Source: Bryobacter aggregatus MPL3 (lineage in GTDB: Bacteria; Acidobacteriota; Terriglobia; Bryobacterales; Bryobacteraceae). Taken from it: a stretch of DNA of 64,000 nt. Position 1 is the first letter of the stretch. Every line of letters starts with the position of its first letter. Under the pieces are notes generated by a model. That model was not told the DNA's origin, did no database searches, and worked only from the letters and a program-made list of their open reading frames with translations. The stretch lies in the NCBI RefSeq assembly GCF_000702445.1, contig NZ_JNIF01000004.1:1-64000 (forward strand). The letters run 5' to 3'. A program made the translations under genes and the position numbers. Below, piece after piece: positions 7,854 through 15,934 of the stretch.

Positions 7854-9974
7854 TTAGATAGCGCCCTTCAGCTTATCGCGCTGTTCCTTCAAGAGAGCTT
7901 TGCGGCTCAGCTTGATCTTGTTGCCTTCGACGGCAAGGACCTTCACCATGATCTGGTCACCCTCGTTCAGTTCGTCGCGTACCTGACGGACGCGGTTCTC
8001 GCTGATTTCGCTGATATGCAGCAAACCATCGGTGCCGGGGATAATCTCAACGAACGCGCCGAAGTCGGCGATGCGCGTGACCGTACCCAGATAGGTCTTG
8101 CCCGGCTCGGCCACCGCACAGATGTTGTTGATCATCGTCAACGCCTTCTGCGCAGCAATGTTGTCGGAAGCAAATACCTTGACCGAACCATCGTCCTCGA
8201 CATCGATCTTCGCGCCCGTCTGTTCGACGATGCCACGAATGACCTTGCCACCGGGTCCGATCAGTTCGCGGATCTTGTCCGTGGAGATCGTCACCATGTA
8301 CATGCGAGGAGCGTGCTGCGACATTTCCTTGCGGGGAGCGCTGAGGCACTTGTCCATCGCATCCAGCAGGAACAGACGTGCCTTGCGGGCCTGTTCGAGA
8401 GCTTCGGTCAGCAGGTCAGCGCTGACGTTGGCAACCTTGAGGTCCATCTGCAGGGCAGTGACGGCAGTACGGCTACCAGTCACCTTAAAGTCCATGTCGC
8501 CGTAGTGATCTTCGGCGCCAGCGATGTCGGTGAGGATGGCGTACTTGTCGCCTTCCTTCACGAGACCCATGGCGATACCGGCCACTGGTTCCTTGATCGG
8601 CACACCGGCGTCCATCAGCGACAGGATGCCGCCGCAAACACTGGCCATCGAGGAGGATCCGTTGGACTCGAGAATGTCCGAGACGCAACGAATGGTGTAG
8701 CCAAATTCTTCGGGGGAGGGCAGCACGGCGGCGATTGCGCGCTCTGCCAGGTTGCCGTGACCGATTTCGCGACGGCCTGCGCCACGCATGAAGCCCACTT
8801 CGCCGACCGAGAAGGGCGGGAAGTTGTAGTGCAGCATCCAGCGCTTGGAGGTCTCGGCGAAGTCGAGCATTTCGATCTTCTGTTCGTCGTCGCTGGTGCC
8901 GAGGGTGGTGGTGACCAGAGCCTGAGTCTCACCGCGGGTGAAGAGGCACGAACCGTGAGTGCGGGGCAGCAAGCCGACCGACATTTCAAGGTTACGGATC
9001 TCGTCAAACGCACGACCATCGGGACGACGGCGCTTGGTCAGCATTTCCTCGCGGAAGATGCTTTCCTTCAGCGTGTCGAAGTACTTGCCGGCGAGGGCCT
9101 GCTTGGCCTTGTCTTCGTCGGTGGTGCCTTCAAAGAGCGCCTTGGCCTTGGCCTTGCACTCGTCGACCTTTGCGTAGGACTCGAGCTTCGAGTACTTCTT
9201 GGTGTCCATTGCATCGGTGAGTTCCACGGTGATCGCAGCAGCGATGGTGTCGTAGATGCTCTTGTCGATTTCAGGGGACTTGAACTCGCGCTTCGGCTTG
9301 CCAGCCTTGGCGACCAGTTCCTTGATGCCCGCGATGATTGTCTTGCAGCAATCGAGACCAAACTCAACGCAGCGGACGACTTCTTCTTCGCTTGCGCCGA
9401 GGCCACCGGCTTCCACCATCACGACACCGGTTTCGGTGCCAGCAACGACGATGGAGATCTCGGCCTTCTTGGCCTGATCGTAGGTGGGCATAGCGATGAG
9501 CTTGCCATCGAGCACCGCGACGCGAACGCCGGCGATGAAGTGATGGAAAGGAATGTCAGAAATGGCGAGAGCTGCACCCGCACCAGAAAGAGCCAGGACG
9601 CCGGGGTCGCGTTCGGGGTCAGCCGAAATCACGTAGCCGACCACCTGGGTGTCGTTCAAATAACCTTCGGGGAAGAGCGGACGGATCGGACGATCCATCA
9701 GGCGGGCATTGAGCGTTTCTTTCTCGCTCATGCGGCCTTCGCGCTTGATATAACCGCCCGGGAATTTTCCGGCGGCGTAGGTGTACTCGCGATAGTCGCA
9801 AGTGAGAGGGAAGAAGGATTGATTTTCCTTCGCCTTGAGATTCGAGCAGGCTGTTGATAACACAACGTTATCCCCGCAACGAATGACTACTGAACCGGCG
9901 GCCTGCTTGGCCATGAGTCCGGTTTCCATGGTGATCTTCAGTCCATGGAGGTCGATTTCGACCGTATGAATCAT
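7854..9974 (-). CDS. pnp: Polyribonucleotide nucleotidyltransferase (PNPase)
   Basis: This 706-aa enzyme degrades RNA 3' to 5' by phosphorolysis and acts in the degradosome. Two RNase PH-like domains (about 10-220 and 310-535) flank the helical PNPase domain. The second core carries FTRGETQALVTTTLGT and the Mg/phosphate-site segment YGDMDFKVTGSRTAVTALQMD. A KH domain (about 555-610, IGPGGKVIRGIVEQTG) and an S1 domain (about 620-690, YLGTVTRIADFGAFVEIIPGTDGLLHISEI) close it. The length is normal for the family. It lies downstream of rpsO, the conserved bacterial order, with a hairpin in the gap. Confidence 0.98.
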   Translation of the reverse strand: MIHTVEIDLHGLKITMETGLMAKQAAGSVVIRCGDNVVLSTACSNLKAKENQSFFPLTCDYREYTYAAGKFPGGYIKREGRMSEKETLNARLMDRPIRPLFPEGYLNDTQVVGYVISADPERDPGVLALSGAGAALAISDIPFHHFIAGVRVAVLDGKLIAMPTYDQAKKAEISIVVAGTETGVVMVEAGGLGASEEEVVRCVEFGLDCCKTIIAGIKELVAKAGKPKREFKSPEIDKSIYDTIAAAITVELTDAMDTKKYSKLESYAKVDECKAKAKALFEGTTDEDKAKQALAGKYFDTLKESIFREEMLTKRRRPDGRAFDEIRNLEMSVGLLPRTHGSCLFTRGETQALVTTTLGTSDDEQKIEMLDFAETSKRWMLHYNFPPFSVGEVGFMRGAGRREIGHGNLAERAIAAVLPSPEEFGYTIRCVSDILESNGSSSMASVCGGILSLMDAGVPIKEPVAGIAMGLVKEGDKYAILTDIAGAEDHYGDMDFKVTGSRTAVTALQMDLKVANVSADLLTEALEQARKARLFLLDAMDKCLSAPRKEMSQHAPRMYMVTISTDKIRELIGPGGKVIRGIVEQTGAKIDVEDDGSVKVFASDNIAAQKALTMINNICAVAEPGKTYLGTVTRIADFGAFVEIIPGTDGLLHISEISENRVRQVRDELNEGDQIMVKVLAVEGNKIKLSRKALLKEQRDKLKGAI

Positions 9975-10099
9975 CTTGTGATTCCTCCTGAGCGCATCCA
10001 GTCATGGAGCGCGTTGATCTGTTTGAATGCAGATCAAGGAGACGATTTGAATACTGTACACATTGCCTCTGTCCTCCGGGACAGAGATCAGGCAATACC

Positions 10100-10137
10100 C
10101 CAAAAAGGGCAACAGCCGGAGAAGCGATTTCCGGCTG
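10100..10137 (-). terminator. Hairpin between rpsO and pnp (terminator or processing site)
   Basis: On the minus strand CAGCCGGA (10137-10130) pairs with TCCGGCTG (10120-10113) across a 9-base loop. TTGCCCTTTTT follows (10112-10102). It is only a moderate terminator. In many bacteria a hairpin at this place attenuates pnp or is an RNase III processing site, so partial read-through into pnp is likely. Confidence 0.6.
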
Positions 10138-10157
10138 CTACTTCAGTTTTGTAATGT

Positions 10158-10427
10158 CTACTTACGAATCCCGAGCTTTGCGATCAGCGCTTGATACTTC
10201 TGAGGTGTTCTCCCCTTCAAGTAATCAAGCAGCTTGCGTCGCTGCGCGACGAGTAGCAACAGACCACGGCGGGAGCTGTGATCTTTCTTATGAGTCTGGA
10301 AGTGCAGGGTCAGCTGCGTAATACGAGCGCTCAATAGCGCAATTTGGACTTCCGTCGAACCAACATCTTTTTTGTGGAGCGCGTGTGCGGCCACAATTTC
10401 TTTTTTCGCTTCTACTGCCAATGCCAT
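10158..10427 (-). CDS. rpsO: 30S ribosomal protein S15
   Basis: This 89-aa protein binds 16S rRNA early in assembly of the small subunit platform. It shows the standard S15 pattern: [64 protein letters not shown], then [12 protein letters not shown]. Its size is exactly that of the family. AGGAG lies about 15 bases ahead of the ATG, farther than usual. It leads the rpsO-pnp unit and is divergent from the cupin gene, with only 75 bp between them holding both promoters. Confidence 0.98.
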   Translation of the reverse strand: MALAVEAKKEIVAAHALHKKDVGSTEVQIALLSARITQLTLHFQTHKKDHSSRRGLLLLVAQRRKLLDYLKGRTPQKYQALIAKLGIRK

Positions 10428-10502
10428 TTTAAGGGGGGTACTCCTCTTCGTTCCTTAATCAACCTTTTGTTCGACATTCAGGTTAGCATAAACGCAATCG
10501 TT

Positions 10503-10844
10503 ATGGAAAAGCGTACCCTGACTCTCCTGGCGGCCTTCCTGGGTGGATGGGCCGTTCACGCCGCGCTTCCGGTGAAAACTGTCCTCGAAAAACCACGGGC
10601 TCGCGTCGTAGAAACGACATATTTGCCGGGTGTTCCTCGTGAAAAGGGCGTTCGGGAAACGGATCAAGTGATCGTTTTTGTTGAAGATTGTACCTATGAA
10701 CGCAAAGATCCGGTGACAGGTGAGATCACCGTCAGAAAGCGAAAAGCGGGCGAAACCATCTGGCATGACAAGGGCGAAGACGCGCCGCAACTGACCAATG
10801 TCGGCAATCAACCGTATCGCACGATTACCGTCGAGCTGAAGTAG
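10503..10844 (+). CDS. Small secreted cupin-like protein
   Basis: The 113-aa product begins with a signal peptide (MEKRTLTLLAAFLGGWAVHAALP, cleavage near 21). The rest is a single small beta-barrel with cupin-like strands: TDQVIVFVEDCTYERKDPVTGEITVRKRKAGETIWHDKGEDAPQLTNVGNQPYRTITVEL. The second cupin motif is recognisable from GETIWHDKG and the closing NVGNQPYRTITVE, but the metal-binding His set is incomplete. I chose the ATG at 10503 because it begins the signal peptide; the frame is open upstream without another good start. The methyltransferase start codon follows its stop after one base. Confidence 0.7.
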   Translation: MEKRTLTLLAAFLGGWAVHAALPVKTVLEKPRARVVETTYLPGVPREKGVRETDQVIVFVEDCTYERKDPVTGEITVRKRKAGETIWHDKGEDAPQLTNVGNQPYRTITVELK

Positions 10845-10845
10845 G

Positions 10846-11442
10846 GTGCGGGAGCGCTTTTTTGCCTGGCTGATGCGCCTCGCCAGCAAGTATCATGAGC
10901 CGCTGGTTGCGGATCGCAAGCGCGTGCTGCTCGGGCAGCTTTCCGGTCAGGTTATTGAGATTGGCCCTGGCAATGGTGTCAATTTGCAGTATTTGCCGGC
11001 GGGCGTCGCCTGGACGGGCTTTGAGCCCAACGCCATTCTGGCTGCGGAGATTGCGGTGCCACCCGGCGGCAAACTGTGGGCGCAGGAGTTCTGTGGCGGA
11101 GAGGAGCGATTCGATGGCGCGATCTCGACGCTTGTCCTTTGCAGTGTCGCGGATCTCGATGCGACGCTGCGTCAACTCTTTGCGAGCCTGCGTCCTGGTG
11201 GAACTTTTATTTTTCTCGAGCATGTTGCGGCTGCCGCTGCAACGCCGCAACGGCGTAGCCAAGATCGCTGGCAGCCTCTCTGGTCTTGTTGTGCCGGTGG
11301 TTGCCAGCCGAATCGCGACATCGAGCAAAGCATTCGGGCGGCAGGTTTTGTCATCGAACAAATTGATCGCTTCCATTTGAATTTCTCGTTAGCCTCCCCT
11401 CACATTGCAGGTGTGGCCAGACGACCTGCGCTGCTACCTTAA
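10846..11442 (+). CDS. Class I SAM-dependent methyltransferase (TMT1/METTL7-like)
   Basis: This 198-aa protein starts with GTG one base after the cupin gene's stop, so the two are probably co-translated. The Rossmann-fold SAM-binding motif I is VIEIGPGNGVNLQYLP (about 37-52), motif II contains TGFEPNA, and motif IV/post-I reads FDGAISTLVLCSV. The late RPGGTFIFLEHV and the WQPLWSCCAGGCQPNRDIEQSIRAAGF segment match the METTL7/TMT1-type and phospholipid-type small methyltransferases ('W..L..GC...R'). The substrate cannot be read from the sequence; a thiol or lipid acceptor would fit the family. Confidence 0.85.
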   Translation: MRERFFAWLMRLASKYHEPLVADRKRVLLGQLSGQVIEIGPGNGVNLQYLPAGVAWTGFEPNAILAAEIAVPPGGKLWAQEFCGGEERFDGAISTLVLCSVADLDATLRQLFASLRPGGTFIFLEHVAAAAATPQRRSQDRWQPLWSCCAGGCQPNRDIEQSIRAAGFVIEQIDRFHLNFSLASPHIAGVARRPALLP

Positions 11443-11534
11443 AAGAACGCGGCAGTCTTGTCTGCTCCGCGAACCTCGTCTCACCGTCTGAGCGCTCTTT
11501 CCCCAGTCCGGATCCCCTGAGGAGCGCAACCCAA

Positions 11535-12953
11535 ATGGCAGCAATGTTCTGGCCTGTGGTCATTTTTATGGCCATATCTCTCTGTATTGGTCTCTACACC
11601 TATACTCAGGTCCGTGGTTCCAGTGAGCGGTTTACCGTTTGCGGCAAGTCGATGCCTTTCTTCATTGTCGGCACGGCGCTGATCGCGCAGTCTGTGGATG
11701 GCAACGCCACGCTTGGCAATGTTTCACTGGTTTGGTCGACAAATATCTGGGGTGGCATCTTAATTCCCTTGGGCCTTGCCACCAGCTTGATTGTTGTGGG
11801 CCGCTTTCTCGCCGCCCCACTGAACGAGATGGATCTGATGACCTTGCCGGAATTCTTCTACCGCCGCTATGGCAAGAAGACCGAACTGTTGGTCAGCATC
11901 ATCACACTGACCTGTTTCACGATTCTGATTGCCGGAAATCTGAGTGCTGTGGCCTGGATTCTGAGTGTTGTGAGTGGCATGAGCTACGGCACTTCTCTCT
12001 TGATCGCCACTACGGTGATCGTCACTTACACCATGGCCGGTGGCCTTTTTTCTGCCATCTGGACCGACATCTTTCAGGTTCATGTGGCCTTGATCGGATT
12101 CATCGCCGGCGCCGCCTGGCTGGTGTATCACTACGGAACCGCGCCACTCGATGCCGCGATCGCTGCCGGCAAGCTTGACCTCAAGCCGCTGAGCCAGCTT
12201 TCGGGTGGGGCGCTTCCAAACTGGGCGAACTTTATTTCGCTGGCTATTGGGAATACGATGGCGCTTGATTTTATGGAGCGCGTCTTCAGCGCAAAGTCGG
12301 GACGCACGGCGAAGAACGCTTGCTACTATGCCGCGATCTTGACCTTGATCGTTGGTGGCTGCGCTACGCTCATGGGCCTCTACGCTGTCTCGCTGGTTCC
12401 GAATGCCGAGAATCCGCGCATGGTGTTGCCCACTCTTGCCAACGGCATTTTGCCCTTTGGCCTGGGTGTGATGGTGTTCATCGGCGTGCTGGGCGCGTCG
12501 ATGTCGTCCTCGAACGGCGGCATGATTGTGATGAGCGTTGTGGCCGCCCGCAACCTGTTTGAACGCTACCGCGCGGTGCCGGTGACCGACAGCCAGATGC
12601 TGATGTGGTCGCGCTTGATGGCGATTCCGACCGCGATTCTGGCTGGCCTGACCGCTTACTTCAAGCCTGAGCCGGGAATCTTGCTGGTGATCGCATTCGA
12701 CATTGTGTTTGCCGGATGTGTGGTGCCTCTCATTTTTGGCGTTCACTCGAAAAAGGCAACTGCTGAGGCTGCGGTTACCGCAATTGTCACCGGCACTGTC
12801 TCTCGCCTGATCGCTCATTTTGCAACCCCGCCGGAATGGGCGGGGCTCGATACGCTGCTTCCGCCGGTATTGAGCTTGATTGCCTTTGTCACTGTAGTGA
12901 AACTGGCCGCGCCGAAAGAATTGCCGCAGGCCGTAGTCGCACATGGAGATTAA
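11535..12953 (+). CDS. Sodium:solute symporter (SSS family)
   Basis: This 472-aa protein has about 13 membrane helices and is of usual SSS length. Family landmarks are the GKSMPFFIVGTALIAQSVDGNATLGN helix 2 region, TLPEFFYRRYGKKTE after helix 3, VTYTMAGGLFSAIWTDIFQV (helix 6 signature, about 162-180) and MVFIGVLGASMSSSNGGMIVMSVVAARNLFERY, a well-conserved helix 9 motif with the Ser residues thought to bind sodium. The substrate could be a sugar, amino acid or carboxylate and cannot be set from sequence. The last 11 bases overlap the next gene's start, so it is coupled to the secreted beta-propeller. Confidence 0.9.
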   Translation: MAAMFWPVVIFMAISLCIGLYTYTQVRGSSERFTVCGKSMPFFIVGTALIAQSVDGNATLGNVSLVWSTNIWGGILIPLGLATSLIVVGRFLAAPLNEMDLMTLPEFFYRRYGKKTELLVSIITLTCFTILIAGNLSAVAWILSVVSGMSYGTSLLIATTVIVTYTMAGGLFSAIWTDIFQVHVALIGFIAGAAWLVYHYGTAPLDAAIAAGKLDLKPLSQLSGGALPNWANFISLAIGNTMALDFMERVFSAKSGRTAKNACYYAAILTLIVGGCATLMGLYAVSLVPNAENPRMVLPTLANGILPFGLGVMVFIGVLGASMSSSNGGMIVMSVVAARNLFERYRAVPVTDSQMLMWSRLMAIPTAILAGLTAYFKPEPGILLVIAFDIVFAGCVVPLIFGVHSKKATAEAAVTAIVTGTVSRLIAHFATPPEWAGLDTLLPPVLSLIAFVTVVKLAAPKELPQAVVAHGD

Positions 12954-13977
12954 CTTGAAGCTTCGTTCCTTGATTGTGATGAGTCTGGCTGGCGCGACCT
13001 TGTTCGCGCAGGAGACTCCTGCTCCTCCTAAGAAGAAAGGTCCCGGCGGTCCGCGCATCGTTCGGCCCGGTGTCAACACGCCTGGCGTCAAGCGAGGCAT
13101 GGATACGATCAAGCCGGTGGCTGAGGTCAGTATTCCTGGCGTGCCGGACTGGCAGGCGGTGACCCCTGATGCGTTGTGGGTGTCCAATGGCCCCAAGAAC
13201 ACAGTGCATCGCATTGATGCAAAGACGAATGCGGCCATCGCCGTGGAGGTGGGGACGCGGCCCTGTTCCGGCCTCGCTGTTGGATTTGGCAGTCTCTGGG
13301 TGCCGCTCTGTGGTGCGCGTGGCACCGGAGAAGGAAAGGGCCTTGCACGTGTCGATCTGAAGACGAACAAAGTGATTGCGACCATTCCGATCGGTCCGGC
13401 GGACAGTGAAGGCGGCGTGACGGTCAGCAAAGATGCGGTTTGGATTGTCAGTGATGCGAAGGGCGTGCTCACTCGCATTGATCCGAAGACAAACAAGATG
13501 AAGGCCGAAGTCACGGTGCCGGCAGGCAGCGTGGCCGCCTACTACAGCGAAGGCGCTGTCTGGGTGACGGCAAACAAGAGCGGCAAGCTGGTGAAGGTGG
13601 ACGCGAAGAAGAACACGGTTCTGAAGGAGATCGAAGTGGGACCGCAACCGCGCTTCCTCACCGCAGGTGGGGGCAGTGTTTGGACGGTGAATCAGGGGGA
13701 TGGTACGGTTACGCGAGTGGATGCGAAGACCGATGCTGTGATTGCCAAGATCGAAGCTGGGATTCCGGGTGGGGGCGGTGAGGTTGCCTTCGGGGAAGGG
13801 GGTGTCTGGGTGACTGTATTCGATTTGCCGATTACCTTCATCGACGCGAAGACGAACACAGTGACCAAGCAGTGGACAGGCCCTGGCGGCGATGCCATTC
13901 GCGTCGGACACGGGAGTGTCTGGCTCTCGAATCTGCGCCAGCAGAATGTTTGGCGTATCGACACCAAAGGACTCTAG
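12943..13977 (+). CDS. Secreted YncE/Vgb-like beta-propeller protein
   Basis: The 344-aa product begins with a signal peptide ending FAQETPAPP (about residues 1-27), then a Pro/Lys linker. The rest is a seven-bladed-type propeller. Its blades repeat the pattern 'G..W..n...G.v.riD.kTn.v...i.vG..p', seen at DALWVSNGPKNTVHRIDAKTN, GSLWVP, DAVWIVSDAKGVLTRIDPKTN, GAVWVTANKSGKLVKVDAKKN, GSVWTVNQGDGTVTRVDAKTD and GGVWVTVFDLPITFIDAKTN. It lies in the YncE/virginiamycin-B-lyase-like superfamily, but the catalytic residues of Vgb are not evident. The overlap with the symporter gene suggests it captures or processes that transporter's substrate. Confidence 0.82.
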   Translation: MEINLKLRSLIVMSLAGATLFAQETPAPPKKKGPGGPRIVRPGVNTPGVKRGMDTIKPVAEVSIPGVPDWQAVTPDALWVSNGPKNTVHRIDAKTNAAIAVEVGTRPCSGLAVGFGSLWVPLCGARGTGEGKGLARVDLKTNKVIATIPIGPADSEGGVTVSKDAVWIVSDAKGVLTRIDPKTNKMKAEVTVPAGSVAAYYSEGAVWVTANKSGKLVKVDAKKNTVLKEIEVGPQPRFLTAGGGSVWTVNQGDGTVTRVDAKTDAVIAKIEAGIPGGGGEVAFGEGGVWVTVFDLPITFIDAKTNTVTKQWTGPGGDAIRVGHGSVWLSNLRQQNVWRIDTKGL

Positions 13978-13991
13978 CCCACCGTAGGGGA

Positions 13992-14012
13992 CCCCTCGGC
14001 TTGGCCGGGGGG
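13992..14012. terminator. GC-rich hairpin between convergent genes
   Basis: CCCCTCGGC and GCCGGGGGG form a 9-bp stem with a TTG loop between the propeller gene and the convergent metallophosphoesterase gene. No T-run follows on either strand, so it is a structural candidate for a terminator or RNA stabiliser rather than a clear intrinsic terminator. Confidence 0.4.
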
Positions 14013-14073
14013 CAGGTCAAGCCGCTGAGATTCGCCTCGAATCTGCAACGCGAAAACGCCGTCAGTGTTTGGG

Positions 14074-15927
14074 TTAGGCCAGCGGCAACTGTGCCGAGTT
14101 GCTGAGAACTCCATTGGCCACTACATGAAGATCCGCACGTGGGCCGGTCAGGCTCGGTAGCCGGAAGGTGATTTGGTAGATGCCAGCCAAGGATGCGGCG
14201 AGCACCGCTGCGCTCGGCTCGATGAGGACGCCATTGAGGTCCACTTGAATCTTTGCCAGGACTGGGAGATTCGTAGCGGCTACGCCGTTTTCGGCAGGCG
14301 AGCCTTTGACTGCACCCAGGCCTGTGAGCCAGAGAGTGATCTGGTCGTCGGGCTTCGCCGGATTCTGCGAGGTGACCGGTGTGCCATCGGCGTATGTGGC
14401 CACTGCAAGGCCGGGCCGGCTTCTGACGAAGAGGGCGGGCGCGACGCGCACGATCTCGATATCCAGGTTTGCTGCGCCATTGGGGGTGTGCAATGTCAGC
14501 GCCGCCTTGCCCTCAATGTCCAGGGGCAGCAACACGTTGAGCTGCGTCGAGCTGGCATAGAGAATCGAGAGCAAGCGAGTTCCCAGGGTGACAGATGTCT
14601 CTGCCAGGCTCGTGGGTGGGGCGGCATTGCTGGGATCGAGGATGGCCGTGCAAAGGTTGCGTCCAAAGATCGAAACCAAGCCGCCTTTGGCGACCGTGGT
14701 GCTATAGGATGCCGCGTCAACTAAGGGTGCTGTGAGCAGGGGGGCTGGAGCCAGGCGGAGTCGATCGATTTCACGTCCCGTGCGAACCTCCAGCGCGCGC
14801 ACCAGCAACGTTGCGGCATCCACATCGACCCGCAGGTAATGATTGGTCGAAGCGGCCTTGGCAATCAGGGGGCGGGCGGGGATCGGATAGCAAGGCGCAC
14901 CCCCTCCGCCAGAAGTAATGTGGACCACGCCCCCGGTGTCAGGATCAACGCGGGAAGCTTCGAGAATGGGATGCGTGCGTTGGTAGCTGTGTTCGTGTCC
15001 ATTCAGCACCAGATGGACCCCATAACGCTCTAAGAGCGGTACGACATGCTCGCGCAGGAAGATCGCTTCCGGTTCATCCTCGTGGGCGCCTACCGCGAAG
15101 GCCGGGTGATGGAAGAAGGCGATGCGCCAGAAGCGGCGGGTGGCGGCGAGGTCGGCTTCAAGCCACTTCAGCATGGCGGCGTCCGGCGAGATCTGGTTCG
15201 AGTCCAGGCAGACGATATGCGCGTAGCCCCAATCAAAGGAGTAATAACGGCCTGCGTCCTCGGGAGGAATGCCTGCTGTTGGAGTGGAGTGGGCAGCAAG
15301 GAAGTCTTTGCCGGACGCTGCGTAATACTCGTGATTCCCAATCGCAGAGAAGAAGGGAACGCGGGCCATGTGCCCGGCGTAGCGGCCGAAGTAAAGCTGT
15401 TCGAGCGCGTCGATGTTGCCAGTGGGATAGGCGAGATCGCCGTTGGCGAGGAGGAAGTCTACCTCTTCGCTGGCCATTTGCTTGGCCACCGCAGACTGTA
15501 CGGCATCCCCCGTCCCGGAATCTCCAAAGTGCACGAAGCTGAAGGAGCCGCTGCCTGCTGTCTTGAACTGCAGATCGCCTACCGTCGCGGGCACCGGGAG
15601 CGTTGCTCCATCCGCCAGGACGCGGTACTGATACTTCGTGTTTGATTTGAGGTTCAGGAGTGGCGCTTCATATTGGAAGTACCCCTCCATTGCCGTTTGC
15701 TTGGCGCGAACGATGGTTTCGCTTCCCGCTGGATCGATGACGCCGATTGAAGCCTCGCAGCTATTGGGCATGGTCCAGAGAATGGAGGCCTGATCTCGCG
15801 CTACCTTCTGCAAATAAGGGAGCCGCTTGAAGCTTGCACTGGATGCCGCCCTGAGTCCGCTGAGGGCGGCTGTCGTGAGTGCGAGAAATGCGCGTCTGCT
15901 GCTTCGAAAGGGTTCTGCTAACTGCAC
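14074..15927 (-). CDS. Exported purple-acid-phosphatase-like metallophosphoesterase with Solibacter C-terminal domain
   Basis: This 617-aa protein carries a twin-arginine signal (SSRRAFLALTTAALSGL). An FN3-like domain (about 33-125) precedes a calcineurin-like phosphoesterase (about 130-390) with all metal motifs: HFGDSGTGD, NGDLAYP, IGNHEYY, FFHHPAF and NGHEHSYQRTHP. From about 415 a TIGR03437-type domain follows (VDAASYSTTVAKGGLVSIFGRNL ... LLSILYASSTQLNVLLP ... ADLHVVANGVLSNSAQL), which is known in large numbers from Solibacter relatives. It should hydrolyse phosphate esters outside the cytoplasm. It starts seven bases after the CotH gene in the same operon. Confidence 0.9.
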   Translation of the reverse strand: MQLAEPFRSSRRAFLALTTAALSGLRAASSASFKRLPYLQKVARDQASILWTMPNSCEASIGVIDPAGSETIVRAKQTAMEGYFQYEAPLLNLKSNTKYQYRVLADGATLPVPATVGDLQFKTAGSGSFSFVHFGDSGTGDAVQSAVAKQMASEEVDFLLANGDLAYPTGNIDALEQLYFGRYAGHMARVPFFSAIGNHEYYAASGKDFLAAHSTPTAGIPPEDAGRYYSFDWGYAHIVCLDSNQISPDAAMLKWLEADLAATRRFWRIAFFHHPAFAVGAHEDEPEAIFLREHVVPLLERYGVHLVLNGHEHSYQRTHPILEASRVDPDTGGVVHITSGGGGAPCYPIPARPLIAKAASTNHYLRVDVDAATLLVRALEVRTGREIDRLRLAPAPLLTAPLVDAASYSTTVAKGGLVSIFGRNLCTAILDPSNAAPPTSLAETSVTLGTRLLSILYASSTQLNVLLPLDIEGKAALTLHTPNGAANLDIEIVRVAPALFVRSRPGLAVATYADGTPVTSQNPAKPDDQITLWLTGLGAVKGSPAENGVAATNLPVLAKIQVDLNGVLIEPSAAVLAASLAGIYQITFRLPSLTGPRADLHVVANGVLSNSAQLPLA

Positions 15928-15934
15928 CGAAGTC

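Noticed and set aside
7818-9857. A 679-aa open frame opposite pnp
   Set aside because: It mirrors the pnp coding frame exactly, as happens in GC-rich genes with strong codon bias. It has no family match and no ribosome site.
11760-13514. A 584-aa open frame opposite the symporter and propeller genes
   Set aside because: It crosses two overlapping, clearly coding genes, is rich in His and Arg, and matches nothing.
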